Of a DNA stretch of 64,000 nucleotides, positions 1 to 11,182 are shown piece after piece. The stretch lies in the NCBI GenBank assembly GCA_000729835.1, contig JFHB01000001.1, positions 186,001-250,000 on the forward strand, read 5' to 3'. This stretch comes from Atkinsonella hypoxylon. Its lineage: Eukaryota > Ascomycota > Sordariomycetes > Hypocreales > Clavicipitaceae. Below the pieces are notes generated by a model. The model ran no database searches and had not been told where the DNA came from. It worked only from the letters and a program-made list of their open reading frames with translations. Position 1 is the first letter of the stretch. The number at the start of each line of letters is the position of its first letter. The position numbers were made by a program, and so were the translations under genes.

Positions 1-2
1 AC

Positions 3-1073
3 AGCGTTCAGACGCGCAAGTGGCTCATACTGCCTGTTGATGCTTGCGAGATAAAGGGACGACCGTGTCCTGGCCCGTCATGGCAGCAGAGTTGCGAGAT
101 GGATCTCTTAGCTCCGACACCGACGGCCACTGAAGATTCAACCTCTAATCAGAGATCGTCTGGTCGCAGCTTCTTTGACGTGCACCACAACTCTGTCACC
201 TCTACATGCAATCACGGTCCTCCTGGTCCAGAAGAATCCTATCCATGGACACATGTACGCTGGGTACAGATCGATTCATTCCCAAAGCCAGTTCAGATTG
301 CGAGTGTTTCAAGGCAAAGTCTAGGCTACTTTCCTCCGCGGCGAAAACGAAGTGTTAGGACAGCTTCTTCCTTTTCGACACCTAGGCAGAGTTCAGACTT
401 GCCCAGCCTCCATCTCGGGTCAAATGAACGTCTCTCACCTCATCGATTAACTTCATCCAGAGGTCATACATCTACCTCGGATATGCCCGTAATATCTAGA
501 AGCGGCGTTGAAAGTCAGACGGTAGATAGACTGCCAACTTGGATGCGCCGCCCAGGGGGTGTTGGTTCCATGGGCAAGAATATTAAAGAGCCGGGCCCTG
601 ACAAAGATTTTTTAAACTCATGGGCGAAGAAACACTTGCCCGGCTTATCTGTCGACGAGATGCCATCCATGTCAGTAATGGGGTCAGGGAGTGCAAACTT
701 CGAGTTTGGACAAGCTCCGCTCAGCATAGTGGAAAGCCCGTTCCAGGATGGCAGAGGCATTAGTAGCCTTTCTCGCCAAGGCAGTGGACTGGATAGAGCA
801 GCAGCAGCAGTAGAGCATTGGTTACGAGGTGCTCTAGCAAAGCGTCCCAGCACCCCTCGCTTGGGAAGTCGATCAAAGCCGGTGGAGCTGTCTTCGCACC
901 CAGAGGTCACAGACTTGATTGAGCTTGCGGACGCTAACAATGAAGAAGACAGGAAGAAGAACACGTCAAATATAACAACTTTTGGACCTACCGCTCGAAA
1001 CGATGGCAGCGCTATGATCAGGGACAGAACAAACTTAGTTCGGAATAAGCGTGATGTATACAAGAACGATTGA
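3..1073 (+). CDS. LysM domain-type protein, 5' partial
   Basis: The reading frame is open from the window edge, so the gene starts upstream and the first in-frame ATG at 99 is probably internal. The first residues (QTRKWLILPVDAC, then a Cys/Pro segment) resemble the last strand of a LysM repeat of the intracellular LYSMD type. The rest is a long Ser-rich, low-complexity tail with a basic patch (PPRRKRS) and a more ordered block near LPGLSVDEMPSMSVMGS. No signal peptide or membrane segment is visible in the part present. From what I remember of fungal homologues, a similar LPGL..MPSMSVMGS block lies downstream of one LysM; this is memory, not a search. It could instead be an unrelated Ser-rich protein. 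The stop at 1071-1073 is followed by non-coding DNA. Confidence 0.5.
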   Translation, partial: SVQTRKWLILPVDACEIKGRPCPGPSWQQSCEMDLLAPTPTATEDSTSNQRSSGRSFFDVHHNSVTSTCNHGPPGPEESYPWTHVRWVQIDSFPKPVQIASVSRQSLGYFPPRRKRSVRTASSFSTPRQSSDLPSLHLGSNERLSPHRLTSSRGHTSTSDMPVISRSGVESQTVDRLPTWMRRPGGVGSMGKNIKEPGPDKDFLNSWAKKHLPGLSVDEMPSMSVMGSGSANFEFGQAPLSIVESPFQDGRGISSLSRQGSGLDRAAAAVEHWLRGALAKRPSTPRLGSRSKPVELSSHPEVTDLIELADANNEEDRKKNTSNITTFGPTARNDGSAMIRDRTNLVRNKRDVYKND

Positions 1074-2157
1074 TGAAATCGTGTACTGGTGATGGGTCGC
1101 TCAATGTATATCATAAGGCGTGTATAGGCGCCTTAGTTATAGGCTCGGCTTCGGCAACGCCTCCAGGTAGCCAGGTCCCTCTAGTACTATAGTTTTCTAT
1201 GGGAGAGTTTTCTCTCGCCTGCATGAGCGGCAAGTCGGATTGGATATTCTAGGCCAGTTTTACGGAATGTCGCAAGAATGTTCGGTTTGTTTTCACGGGG
1301 TTGGCACAGTGCCTCTTTCCATCGGGCTTACGCTTTTCCTATCGTCTGGTGATGTAGCTACTGGCATTCTTTATCGGGACGTGTCACGCACAAGGTTTTA
1401 GATCACATCACTTGTTATCAGATATATTAGCAGAAATTACGAAACATGTGGATAGTTACAGAACTTGTGCTGAGTTCAAACAGGCAATATCGGCGTGCAG
1501 TCTGCTTGTTCTTGCTTGAAATACTGCAAAAGGTTCATGGTTTTCAGCACTATTCAATACATTGCCAAATAAGCAGGTGGACGTCACTGACGACCCAGCC
1601 CCTTATTTTGTTTGTTGCATATATTAGTAACTGTGCCGGTTCCCATGACGACTTGCCATGAACCGAACCGACAGGGGATTGCCTCATAGCTTGTGCTCAC
1701 GCTCACGCTGCTCACAATCTTGTTAACAATGAATCATGGATTTATAACTCCATGACACCCCGGTTCTGGAGGTACTAAAGATGTCGAGATTCAATCTGGG
1801 GCGTGGCAATTCGAAAAAGTCGAACTCTTCTCAAGGTCGTACAAGTTGCTGTTAGTGCAAAGATGTCCCTGACAGTTAATGCGCGGCTAAGTGGCATGCA
1901 AAAGTGAGAATTGACTCCTTACCGCGACGCTAACAGCTACCGGGAAGGGAATTTTTTTGCAAGGGGTAGTCGAAACTAGACGTCTTTGCGAGTCTTCTAC
2001 TGGCCTCTCGGGTAGGACGGACATACCCCAATAACAGCGGTCTGTAGATAGACTCCAGAATCGTACGACCGGCAACCCCCTCGCGCATCAGCATCATCTT
2101 GAGAAACCTGCACGAGCTACCAGCCATTAGCCGTCTCGGTACGGTCATGCGGAATAG
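1074..2157. other. Intergenic, nothing recognised
   Basis: About 1.1 kb between the LysM-type gene and ARV1. Only short, compositionally random ORFs occur, with no recognisable domain, tRNA or repeat. The part just before 2158 must hold the ARV1 promoter. Confidence 0.6.
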
Positions 2158-3267
2158 ATGCCAATCTGTATCGAATGCCGATATCCTGTGAAAACATTAT
2201 GGACACAGTATTCCGGCGCTGGGGACAAGTCCAGTGGACACAATATTCGATTGACTGTGTGTCGCAATTGTGGTCGCTTTTGTGACAAATACGTTGAGCA
2301 CGACTTTGTCGTTCTTTTTATAGATCTTGTTTTGATAAAGCCGCAGGTATGCCCAAAATCTGTACCCCCTCTAGATGATTTCAGATTGCAAGGCCGCGTT
2401 CTCGTTGAGACACCCGATAACTAACCGCGTCTGAATACTTTGCCCTCGCTAGGTTTACAGGCATCTTCTTCATAATACCTTGATGCGAGATGGCGATCGA
2501 TTCGATGTATGTGAAACCACGTCAAATATGCTCTTCTCTCCGAGCTTTTGCCACGTCGCAGCTTGATTTCTCTATTTGCCGCCAGCAGACAGCTTCCACG
2601 TCACGACAGAACATTGCTGACCAATCCACCGCCTCGCTCTGTATAGCCATCTATAATTCGCCTTGGAGTGCTCCTCTTGTTGTTCGACGTATATTTGACC
2701 TGGGCTCGCATCGAAGAACTTTCTCAGCCCGCCATGAACCCAGGAGAAAGCAATTTGGGCACTTTGGCGCAACGCCCCATCGTGGTGCAATATCTCTTTT
2801 TCTTAATGCTCTGTGCCCTGTCGACACTAGCGTTTCATCTGAGCATCAGGTATCTCACCTGCTCGCCCTGGTCACCTCTTAAAGCGTTAGGCATCATGCC
2901 TCCGCACGCGAGACCGAATTCAGTATCAACAGCGCTGCTTGTGTCGTCATCGACGAAACTGTTTCCTATTCTAATGGTTATATGGCACTATGATGTCCCG
3001 GCGGCAGCCAGGTCATTAGGTTGGGCAGTTGTCGCAAATAACGTAGAGGCTCTGCGTATATTACTAGATTGCAAATACTATACGGCATGCATACTGGCGA
3101 TAGCTGGTGCGGTATCTCGGTGGGCTGTTGGACGGCTGGTTCTGATCACTGCAGGACTTGGCGATGTGGATTCAAGTGATGAGAGCAGTGTCACTGCGGA
3201 TGGAAAAGCCCTCTGGGCACTGATTATCCTAGCGAAAGACTGGGCTGGTCGATTGGCTGTAGGATAG
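2158..3267 (+). CDS. ARV1: ARV1 sterol/lipid homeostasis protein of the ER
   Basis: Predicted exons are 2158-2346, 2453-2506 and 2647-3267, giving 287 residues with all junctions in phase 0. The N-terminus is the Arv1 homology domain with a zinc-binding pattern (Cys4, Cys7, Cys35, Cys38), followed by DKYVEHDFVVLFIDLVLIKPQ, an almost invariant Arv1 stretch. The 18-residue second exon (VYRHLLHNTLMRDGDRFD) continues the same domain. The third exon carries several hydrophobic helices (around LLLLFDVYLTWARIE and PIVVQYLFFLMLCALSTLAFHL) typical of this multi-pass ER protein. Arv1 family members affect sterol and sphingolipid distribution and GPI-anchor synthesis. The start is the first Met before the zinc motif, as in the family. 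Its convergent neighbour is VMA9, 438 bp away. Confidence 0.93.
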
Positions 3268-3705
3268 AACGCATAACTTAGGTAGAGCGTGTACTTTTTT
3301 ATGTGACGATTATGGTAGATGGCCATGCCCGCTCGGCCGGGATGCGATATATTCTACCTAAAGACAAGAAGCCTTGAACATCCAATATTTTGTTTCCAAA
3401 GTATATTGTATTATTGACGAGGCGTCACCTGTCCTACACCATCTCGGGTTTGGCATTGTTCAAGTTTCACGAGTCAAGAGAAACAACTAAACGAAGCCGA
3501 ACCGGTGTGTAGTTTGACATACCGATGCTAATATGACCGGGGGACAAAAGAATATATCTATATATAATCGCCCTATGTTACAATGAAAGTGCAAAACCCG
3601 AAAACGCCAATTGGAAACACTGTGTTCTCACAATTTAATTTGGCCATAATCATGTTGACCGAGCCGTCATCCTCTTTCGAATTTCGCTGAAAAAGACTCA
3701 TGACT
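3268..3705. other. Convergent 3' intergenic region
   Basis: 438 bp between the stops of ARV1 (+) and VMA9 (-). It is AT-rich and would hold both polyadenylation regions. No further gene seen. Confidence 0.6.
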
Positions 3706-4098
3706 CTAATGTCCCAAAAATTCCTCTCGTAAATCGTTCCTCTTCGGCTCGATCAGGGGATGTAGCTGTGCGAGGAACGTAATGGCCCACATGAGATAAC
3801 AACTCACGATGGAAAGAATTAAGGAGGATCGCCAAAGACTGCTAGTAGAATTCGGGTTAGCCGCTGAGTGATCGGGATATATCATACAGTCATCGAAGCT
3901 CGATGGCAGAGATGCGTTCCGGCAACGTACACTTGGTTTTCACCCTTGGGAGCAAGGAACCACGAGGCGACACAGAGGGCGGCGATGATGGCCAGGCCAA
4001 TAAATAAGGCGTACCTAGCAGGGGAATAAATCCAAGTTAGCGCAAAGCTGAGATTCAGAGAGCGAAAATTGTAGAGTCAAGTTTTACCCTTGTGCCAT
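3706..4098 (-). CDS. VMA9: V-ATPase membrane subunit e (Vma9)
   Basis: A 75-residue protein rebuilt from three minus-strand exons: 4098-4088 (11 nt), 4014-3931 and 3838-3706. It begins MAQGYALFIGLAIIAAL, continues with the loop LAPKGENQVLWRSS, a second hydrophobic helix with SCYLMWAITFLAQLHPLIEPKRNDL, and a short polar tail. Two transmembrane helices joined by a conserved loop, and a length near 70-75 residues, match subunit e of the vacuolar proton pump V0 sector. The first exon is only 11 nt; the intron after it opens GTAAAAC. The second intron opens GTACGT in phase 2; the acceptor GCAG is chosen because it restores the conserved loop spacing. Short ORF finders would miss this gene. Confidence 0.88.
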
Positions 4099-4400
4099 GA
4101 TTTGGTATATGAAGGTTTTGCAGCGTCGATGATCGTGGAAGCTGTTTACGTATAGTTCACGGGTAGTGATGGGATGTAGCTCTGAATATCGAGTGCTGAG
4201 TCAGGAATTCTCCCAATTACAGTGGTGTATTCCGTACTGGGTAGGTAGTACTCAGTGGGTAAAAGTGGAGCTTTCTTTTTGCTGTGGCAAGACTATAAGC
4301 AAAATCTCTTAAGTGGAAGATGTGCACCAGAGCATGAAAACTGTTATTTCAGTGATGTAACAGTCTCTATTCAACCTCGTTATGGCTATTCTGTGTGACA

Positions 4401-5422
4401 TTATTTGTCGTTTTCGAATGTCAAGCCCGCCTCAGCTCTGACAGCACCATAGATGCCCGCAACGTCTCCATTTTCACCGCAGTGCTCCTGGACCTTTGCG
4501 AAGTGCGCATCAGCAATCTCTATTGTCTGCATGTCTATCCCAGCAGAGCTTGCCAAGTCTCTTGCGTGCCTGGCGTCTTTGCGCGCAAGGTCTATAGAAA
4601 ATAATGGCTCCTCTCGTTTATAGTAATCGCCGGTAAGCATACGAGTGGAATATGCTGCGTAAGGCCCCGGGAACAACTCGGAAATGAACTGGTGCAACAC
4701 CTCAGTTCCTAAACCAGTTTTCTCGGCCACGACGTGGGCTTCTGCGAGCTGCTCAACCATGTTAAGGATGAACGTATTGCCCAGCACTTTGAGGGTCAAT
4801 GCTTTCCCATAAGGCTGGCCACTGAGGTCAATCTCTGTTCGAGCCATCACACCAGTGAACCAAGGTTTTGCCTTGTGCACGCTAAGCTTGGGTCCTGCAA
4901 GAACCGCGATGAGTTGCCCTGCATCCGCCATGGCCGGAGCACCGAAAACAGGCGCTGCAACAAATTCTGCGCCAGCTGCGATTACTTCAGCCGCAACTTG
5001 TTCCGAACAGGTTGGGTGTATAGTAGAGCAGTCAATGAAGACTTTGCCTTGCACATTCGTCCCTAGCATGGCTTTGTATAGTTCGCGCACAGCCTGATCG
5101 TTAGCTACGCAGGTAAAAATAACATCGGCCTGAAGGGTACCAGCTTCCAGCGACTCCACGACTCGCATTTTCCCGGCAGGAGCTCTGGTCGCATATTCCA
5201 CTGCTTTCTTGGAAGATCTGTTGTAGATCAGAAGAGGTGAGCTCAGTTGCCCCTTTTCCACTATGTTCTTGCACATGCCCTGACCCAGCTTGTTAGTTAC
5301 ATCATCTCAATTTTACAAAGTAGATAACAGGTTTTGGAGGGCATCTGTAGAACCCGATCCGAAGGATCTCAACTTGCCCTGCCCATGTTCCCCAACCCGA
5401 TCCAAAGAAGTGTTGGCGTCAT
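4401..5422 (-). CDS. NAD(P)-dependent beta-hydroxyacid dehydrogenase (HIBADH/6PGDH-like)
   Basis: Exons 5422-5378 and 5279-4401 give 307 residues. The first exon supplies the Rossmann start MTPTLLWIGLGNMGR with the GxGxxG loop; the second continues GMCKNIVEKG. Downstream come the DCSTIHP substrate-binding motif, the glycine-rich VAAPVFGAPAMADAGQL segment and the catalytic KxxxN (KVLGN, Lys about 179). The all-alpha C-terminal dimerisation domain follows. The family oxidises or reduces small beta-hydroxy acids or semialdehydes with NAD(P); the actual substrate cannot be told from sequence. The intron (5280-5377) appears to use a GC donor (AGG/GCAAGT) and a CAG acceptor, and without it the nucleotide-binding loop would be lost. 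Neighbours give no pathway clue. Confidence 0.88.
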
Positions 5423-5874
5423 TTTTGATTGTTGCAAAACGCTTGATGATGTCACACAAGGGAAGCTTGAAGTCTGTTCATCAATCAAACTAAAAGGGCT
5501 TTATTTGAATAGCAATATGGCGATGTAGTTGAGCAAAAGCTGGAGTAAATTACTGTGAGAGGTCCATGAATTTTTATAATTGTTATTGCATCTTTGGCTT
5601 GGCATAGGGATGGCAAACCAAGCGTGTTATTATCGTATTTGTAAGCAGTGGGGCCTCTTATTAGGGAATGGAGGGATCCTCACAAGGAGCAGCGAGAATT
5701 ACGAACAGCAGACAGCAGCCCGTAACCGACCCGGGGACCTATATTATACTAAATCCTAGGCTTCACAAAGAAGCCCCCTTTAATCGACACCCCGAACATG
5801 CAGGAGTGAATTATTGAACATGCAATAGGAGCTCAACCCAGAGCGAAAGATGTATCCTCCTCCTCCTCCCCCCA

Positions 5875-5898
5875 TTTTTTTTTTTTTTTTTTTTTTTT
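5875..5898. repeat. T24 homopolymer
   Basis: Twenty-four consecutive T, preceded by a TCC/C-rich run. Seen directly. It could be the reverse-oriented A-tail of a retroelement, but no element is recognisable next to it. Confidence 0.9.
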
Positions 5899-6169
5899 GG
5901 CTGTAGAGTGGCTGCGATTTGGTTCACGCCTTCGTCCTAAGCTTATTAACGTGAACACAATCATGGAATCCTGTATTTAGATCTCTTTAGGCTAAAGGAC
6001 TTAATGTGTACTTTGTTAGCTACTAACATAATAAGAAATATCGCCCACTGTCTTGAACTATCCACGATTATACAGCCAGGTAACTTAGTGCTAAAAGAGC
6101 CGGTCAGCTATAATGCAAGTAGTGCTGTAACAAGTGGTGTTGTGGTAAGGTACGTATATCTTCCGTTTA

Positions 6170-6620
6170 GCTCCTAAGTCACTTCGTGTTTAACGCGCAG
6201 ACCAGAAGCGGGGTAGGTGGTGCCCCCGCGCGTGAAAAGCAAACTTGAAACACCGTGAAGAACGCGGAACAGACCAGACACAATTTGGGACCGATCCGCT
6301 CACACATCGCCTCTTAGTCAGTCTTTAAGGGAACAGTGAAGCCCTCTAAAAGAGTGGGATAGGGGGTGCCCCTACGGAGTAGAACCACGTAAAAGGCATA
6401 AGGAGCAGTGAGCTCAGCGACCCCGAATAGCAGCAGTAACGGCGCCCCCGGACCGCCGGCCATACCAGCATCAATTGCATGTGACAACAACATCGACCTC
6501 CTGACCGCCTCGGGACCCTAGAGGAAAAGGGCAGGTCGCTAAAGAGGGCAGCACACAGGCCTTGCTCCTGTCATAGGGGTTTTTCCCTCTGTGTATTAGT
6601 ATTAGTAGGTGGACTATTAG
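6170..6620. repeat. Possible degenerate transposable-element fragment
   Basis: A relatively GC-rich stretch without ORFs inside AT-rich DNA, ending near a short TATTAG direct repeat (GTATTAGTATTAGTAG, about 6592-6607). This is the kind of tail some LINE elements leave. No protein motif survives, so assignment to an element family is inference. Confidence 0.25.
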
Positions 6621-7181
6621 CAATCTAGCATATTTCAATGAACAAATATATTGCTTTGGTAAGAGGTATCAAACTATTCTGTTCATTGGTGGGCAATGGA
6701 AACAATGTGCATAATTTAAGGCTGGCACACTTCTTCAGAAAATGACTACTGCAGAGTGGAAGACCTTAACCAAGACCTTTACTAGGGACCTTTGATTGAA
6801 GGAACAAGACCCTAATTCCATCAACTGATGTTAAAGCTGCTCATAAAGTGAAGACGGCAATATGCAAGCAGCAGCGACTTTAACAGCAGCTTATTCCGAA
6901 GCTTTTCTGCGCCTGTGAGGCCGATATATTCGACCGACATGAAAGTTTTGTATATATACTCAGAGACAACAGTAGAATTGATTCTTTTTTCTTTAGCCTA
7001 ATTGCAGGCCACTGGCTGAATTAAGGATTTTAGTGCCTTCATGGCGTGACACATACACCTGCGGAGGGGTGCCAGCAAAACACTCCCAGGTACCTCAACT
7101 TAAGGCACCCTGGGCACTTGGGTCAGTCAGTAAGAGTTATCCAGATCCGGGTGCCTAGGTAATTACCATCGTGCTTTACCT

Positions 7182-7387
7182 CGATTCTTGGTAAGAGAGC
7201 TCGATTATTCTGACCACTTGAGAATGCGGTTATAAAAGAGATGAAAAAGAGATGATGGGATTTAGTCAAAATTTCTGGAAATTTTACAAGAGCTCTATAA
7301 GAGCCCTTGTAAGACTTGTTGCTTGATCATCTCTGTTGGAAGCCTTTGTGAACTGGCTATTACACCAGAGCTCTTACTAAAAATCGG
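7182..7387. mobile_element. MITE-like element, copy 1
   Basis: A 206 bp stretch whose ends are inverted repeats. The left end, CGATTCTTGGTAAGAGAGCTC (21 bases, 7182-7202), reads as an imperfect reverse complement of the right end at about 7367-7387 (GAGCTCTTACTAAAAATCGG). TACCT occurs immediately outside both ends (7177-7181 and 7388-7392), a possible 5 bp target duplication, although TACCT is also common in nearby repeats. Subterminal sequence (TGACCACTTGA on the left, TGGCTATTAC on the right) is shared with copies at 10421 and 58976. No ORF inside, as expected for a non-autonomous element. Confidence 0.6.
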
Positions 7388-8036
7388 TACCTTTTCTCCA
7401 CAGAACCCGTGGGCGCCCACTAGTTTTAGGTACCTGGGTACCTAAAATGCTATAATTTCGCAGTAAAAAGTAAAGTACTATAAGCACTGTAATTTAATTG
7501 AAAGATAATGTCTGTAGGTATGGGAGGGGCGTCTATATTACTGTTGCTCAAGAGATAAAGATAAGAAGGTCCTTTATATTCCTCATGCAATCCATAATCT
7601 CGAATGGAATGTTACTTTGACACTCAAGACCCAGCCTGCATCTATCACTGCTCCGCCTATCACCCAGCCCAGGCCAAGCCCCACAGCAGTGCTTGCTTCT
7701 ACCCCTCGACCGGCCTGGTAGTCAGTCAGGCGTGGCATCGCGTGGGCCCAGTTCAAGAAAGAAAAAAAAGACATCCCAAATTGAGTCACTTACACCAGTT
7801 TCATTACCCAGATTCAATAGTCTGTCCGCCCACATATTTTTGAGTACTTAATCGAAGTCTACGGTAGTTATGGAGATTAATGCTGCAACATCCCTAGGGT
7901 GACGCAGAGCAGCAGACTCAGACGACCCTTGAATGCGTCGGTATTCGGCCTGTTGGTAGCTGCCAACCGCGGCCGTTCCACCTTCTCCGATCTCACCGTC
8001 TCCAATATCAATGGTGAGAGTTCTGTGCTCTGCAGG

Positions 8037-10111
8037 ATGACTTGGAGTTGTGTCTGTCGGCGGCTGCCCAAAGGCGACAGACCATTAGCGGCTACGCAAA
8101 TCAACATATCAGCATATTCCTCTTTACAACAAGACACTAGACACAATGTCAGACCTGTAACTTTTTTTGATTGTCCGAATTCCAGATCAGTCGTCGCAAG
8201 AGACACTGTAGCACGATGGATATCGACGCCTTCTGCTACTCGAGCCAAAAAGCAAGCTCTGGACAGAGTAAGTCACCAATGACCAATTATTCCAAGACAC
8301 ATGAAGCGCATCCTGACATGTTTACTACTTAGGACGTGATAGTATCTGTACTTGAGGCAGCAGCCACACGGAGAGATGCGAAGGGGTATCTCCAGAAATA
8401 CACGTCAGATAAACGCAAGGTTCCAGAAACTGTTCATGATCTCCCAACCCAACCCAATGCCAACGTGATAGCATTTGAGGATAAAAACAAAGAAGTTGTT
8501 GACGTTGCAATTGTTAAGCTACGCTTGCCGCAAGATATCCCCCTTGAAACGCTCTCTGGCATTGCTAAAACTTTGTCGCAACTTCGCGTCTTGGGACTTA
8601 TTTCTCTCGTCATTGTCGACTGCGGTGCTGACGCAGATCGTCAGCTATTTGATGAGGAAGCATTACGACTTTGTGAAGCAATTGATTCTTTCGATGGCCC
8701 TGGAGCAAAATTAGCGGATCACGTCTTCCTCCAAGGAAATCATGGCACTTTTTTTGCGAAAGAATCACTCACACGACAGTCAATCTTGGTCGATGATCGT
8801 GGCGTCCTTAAAAAGTCACTGCAACGTGGCATGATCGTCGTAATTCCTTCCATAGCTCGACCGGACGATATTTCATCTAGAACACCAGTTGAGGCAAACG
8901 AGGCGGTACTGGCACTGACGAGTTACCTGACAGGGCTGCAATTCGACCTAAACAAAAGAGAAGCACAACCTCAGCCTGAGCCTGAGCCGGAGAAACAGCC
9001 CGAAAGAATTGCCTCCGTCGAGAGGTTAATTGTTCTTGACCCCGTAGGAGGCACTCCAATGGCACGTCGCCCGGGCATGTCTCACCGACTAATCAACCTT
9101 GAACAAGAATACGACATGCTTCTGGATGTCTTAAAAGCAGAAAAGACGTCACAATCCGGCTCTGAGGATGAATATTCTGTCCTTGGTAAAAGCCACGCTT
9201 CGAATCTTAACTTGGCCAGGGCTGCCCTTACTTTGCTACCTCCTACATCGTCAGCTTTAATTACCACACCGCGAGCTGCAGCGAATATCAGCTTACATAC
9301 GCCTAAAAAATCGGGAAGCGGTTCTACAGACCACCCACTCCTGGGCTTTGATGATATGGTAACCACTCGGAAACAGAAAAACCCACTTCTGCATAATCTT
9401 CTCACGAACCGCCCGGCTTTCTCGCCATCATTACCCCCGCAAAGAGTTCGTGATGAAAAGCCTGGATGTCTTCAGAATGCGGACTCAGGATCAGCTACGC
9501 TAGTGAAGAAAGGAATGCCTGTGACGATTTATCCTGACCTGAGGGGAAAACCATGGCGTCCTGCAGAACCTAGTTCGCCGCGTCTTCGTCTCACGGACAA
9601 TTGTGTCGACCTTCCCCGGCTTGTGTATCTTATCGAGGATTCATTCGGCAGGAAACTAGATGTTGAAAATTATTTGAAACGCGTCAACAATAATCTAGCT
9701 GGCATTATCATTGCAGGAAATTATGAAGGGGCAGCGATTTTGACATGGGAAATACCAGCCGGCATCAACGAGGAGATTGCGTATCGAACCAACCGATACG
9801 TTCCGTATCTGGATAAATTTGCGGTTTTGAGAAGCCAGCAAGGCAGCAGCGGTGTCGCGGACATTGTGTTTAATGCAATGGTACAGGAATGCTTTCCGAG
9901 TGGCGTCTGTTGGAGAAGCCGTAAGGATAACCCAGTCAATAAATGGTATTTTGAGAGGTCAATAGGTACTCGCCAGTTGTCGGAGTCGAACTGGACAATG
10001 TTCTGGACAACAACGGATATCAGGTGCCAGGGCTCTACACTGCAGGATTACGAATCGGTTTGCCGAAGAGTTGAAACGTCATGGGCAGATAAGAAACATA
10101 TAGTGAATTAG
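8037..10111 (+). CDS. ARG2: N-acetylglutamate synthase, mitochondrial (arginine biosynthesis)
   Basis: Exons 8037-8267 and 8333-10111 give 669 residues. The junction (ALDR/DVIVSVLEAAATRRDAKGYLQKY) matches the start of the conserved fungal NAGS region. The middle is the amino-acid-kinase-like domain, interrupted by a Gln/Pro/Glu-rich linker. The C-terminus is the NAT acetyltransferase domain (around LVYLIEDSFGRKLDVENYL to NPVNKWYFERSIG). The enzyme transfers acetyl from acetyl-CoA to glutamate, the first step of arginine and ornithine synthesis in the mitochondrial matrix. The first 77 residues are rich in Arg, Ser and Thr, fitting a targeting peptide. ATG 8037 is the only in-frame ATG after the TAA at 7878 in this exon; an extra upstream exon cannot be excluded. 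No arginine attenuator uORF was found in the 5' region. Confidence 0.87.
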
Positions 10112-11182
10112 GTTACGAATTACGGAAGAGAAGGCCTTGAGGTAGTGTTGGCTTCAAAGGGCTAAGAGCCTTGCCCATTTTTCATCTAAAGGGACTCTTT
10201 TCTTGGATTCAACAGATTTTTTGGCAGTGACAATAATTTCAAATTCATGGATGGGCAACTTCAATGGCAGAAATGGGGCTTGTCTCTCCAGCATTGTGGA
10301 CTTTGGTTGGGACGCCGCAAGTGCTTCTTTATCGCCAGAACGAAACGATCAGTGACACTTTAGTCGGCATATACAGCGGTCTCAGAGAACAAACCACGTA
10401 ACTACCATCGCGCGCTGCCCCTGTTATGTCAGAGCTCAGTGATAACGGCCATTTGAAAAGCCCTCGTAACACATGTTGTTTTCTTTAGTTATAATCTTAG
10501 ACGATCTACTTGAGGTCTGATAGACCTGTTATTCAAGCTTAGTGAGACTCACTTCGAGGAAATACATGTTTGAAAGGCTTTTCAAGTGTCGTTATAATCA
10601 ATCGAGCTCTTACCAAAAAAAGGGATGGTGCGCGATGATAATTAGATAGTGCTTCGTGAATACACTGTGATCCACTGACGTAAAATCTCCAAGTGACTTC
10701 CAGGTATTACCCTCGCGACCCATAGCGTCGCTGGCTCGTGCGCGAAACCTTGAAATATAGACTATAATATATATACCTTTTACAATCTAGGTAATTACTG
10801 ATACTTATGTTATAGTGTAGATTAGTACTACAGAAGAAGTCTCTTATAGCGATGTCCTCCATTAGATCAGACCCTTATCGCAGCCGTACGATTCACTTGG
10901 TCTATGAAATTAGCTTAATCCGCATTTGTTGTCTTATCCCGATGACTGCTCTAATTAATGCATGGTGACGTTCTCCTTTCTTCCCTCCACAGTTTGTTCC
11001 CTGGGCTCTAGCTCCAAACTATGCTGTAATTGATTCGCAAATTCTGTTCCTGCGCGGCAGCACTGTTTCACTGCTGCACAAATCTGACTGACAATTCACA
11101 GCGCTGTGAGGGGCAAAAGGCAGGCGGGAAAGTCTGGCAGTGCGGTAGTCTGGTCAATTGTTTACGAGTTGTGAACAAATGG
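10112..11182. other. Convergent intergenic region with MITE copy
   Basis: About 1.07 kb between ARG2 (+) and the cystathionine beta-lyase gene (-). It contains MITE-like copy 2 (10421-10620); the rest shows no gene. Confidence 0.6.
10421..10620. mobile_element. MITE-like element, copy 2
   Basis: About 200 bp with long subterminal inverted repeats. On the left, AGAGCTCAGTGATAACGG continues to TTTGAAAAGCC (10431-10461). On the right, reading the minus strand from about 10612, AGAGCTCGATTGATTATAAC continues to CTTGAAAAGCC. The arms match over about 30 bases with small gaps. The outer right end (GAGCTCTTACCAAAAA) matches copy 1. No coding potential. Confidence 0.6.

Larger units (their letters stand above)
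5423..8036. other. Gene-poor repeat-like intergenic block
   Basis: About 2.6 kb without a supportable gene between the dehydrogenase and ARG2. It contains a TCC-rich run leading into T24 (5875-5898), a GC-rich stretch of unknown origin (about 6170-6620), a MITE-like element (7182-7387) and TACCTAGGTA-like tracts. The last few hundred bases must contain the ARG2 promoter and leader. Confidence 0.6.

Noticed and set aside
7905..7940. Peptide-like similarity to the end of the arginine attenuator peptide (SSRLRRPLNA compared with the AAP ending LWRALNA)
   Set aside because: The frame has no ATG between the TAA at 7878 and this point, no stop follows the LNA, and the Asp and Trp important for AAP function are missing. 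Probably chance.
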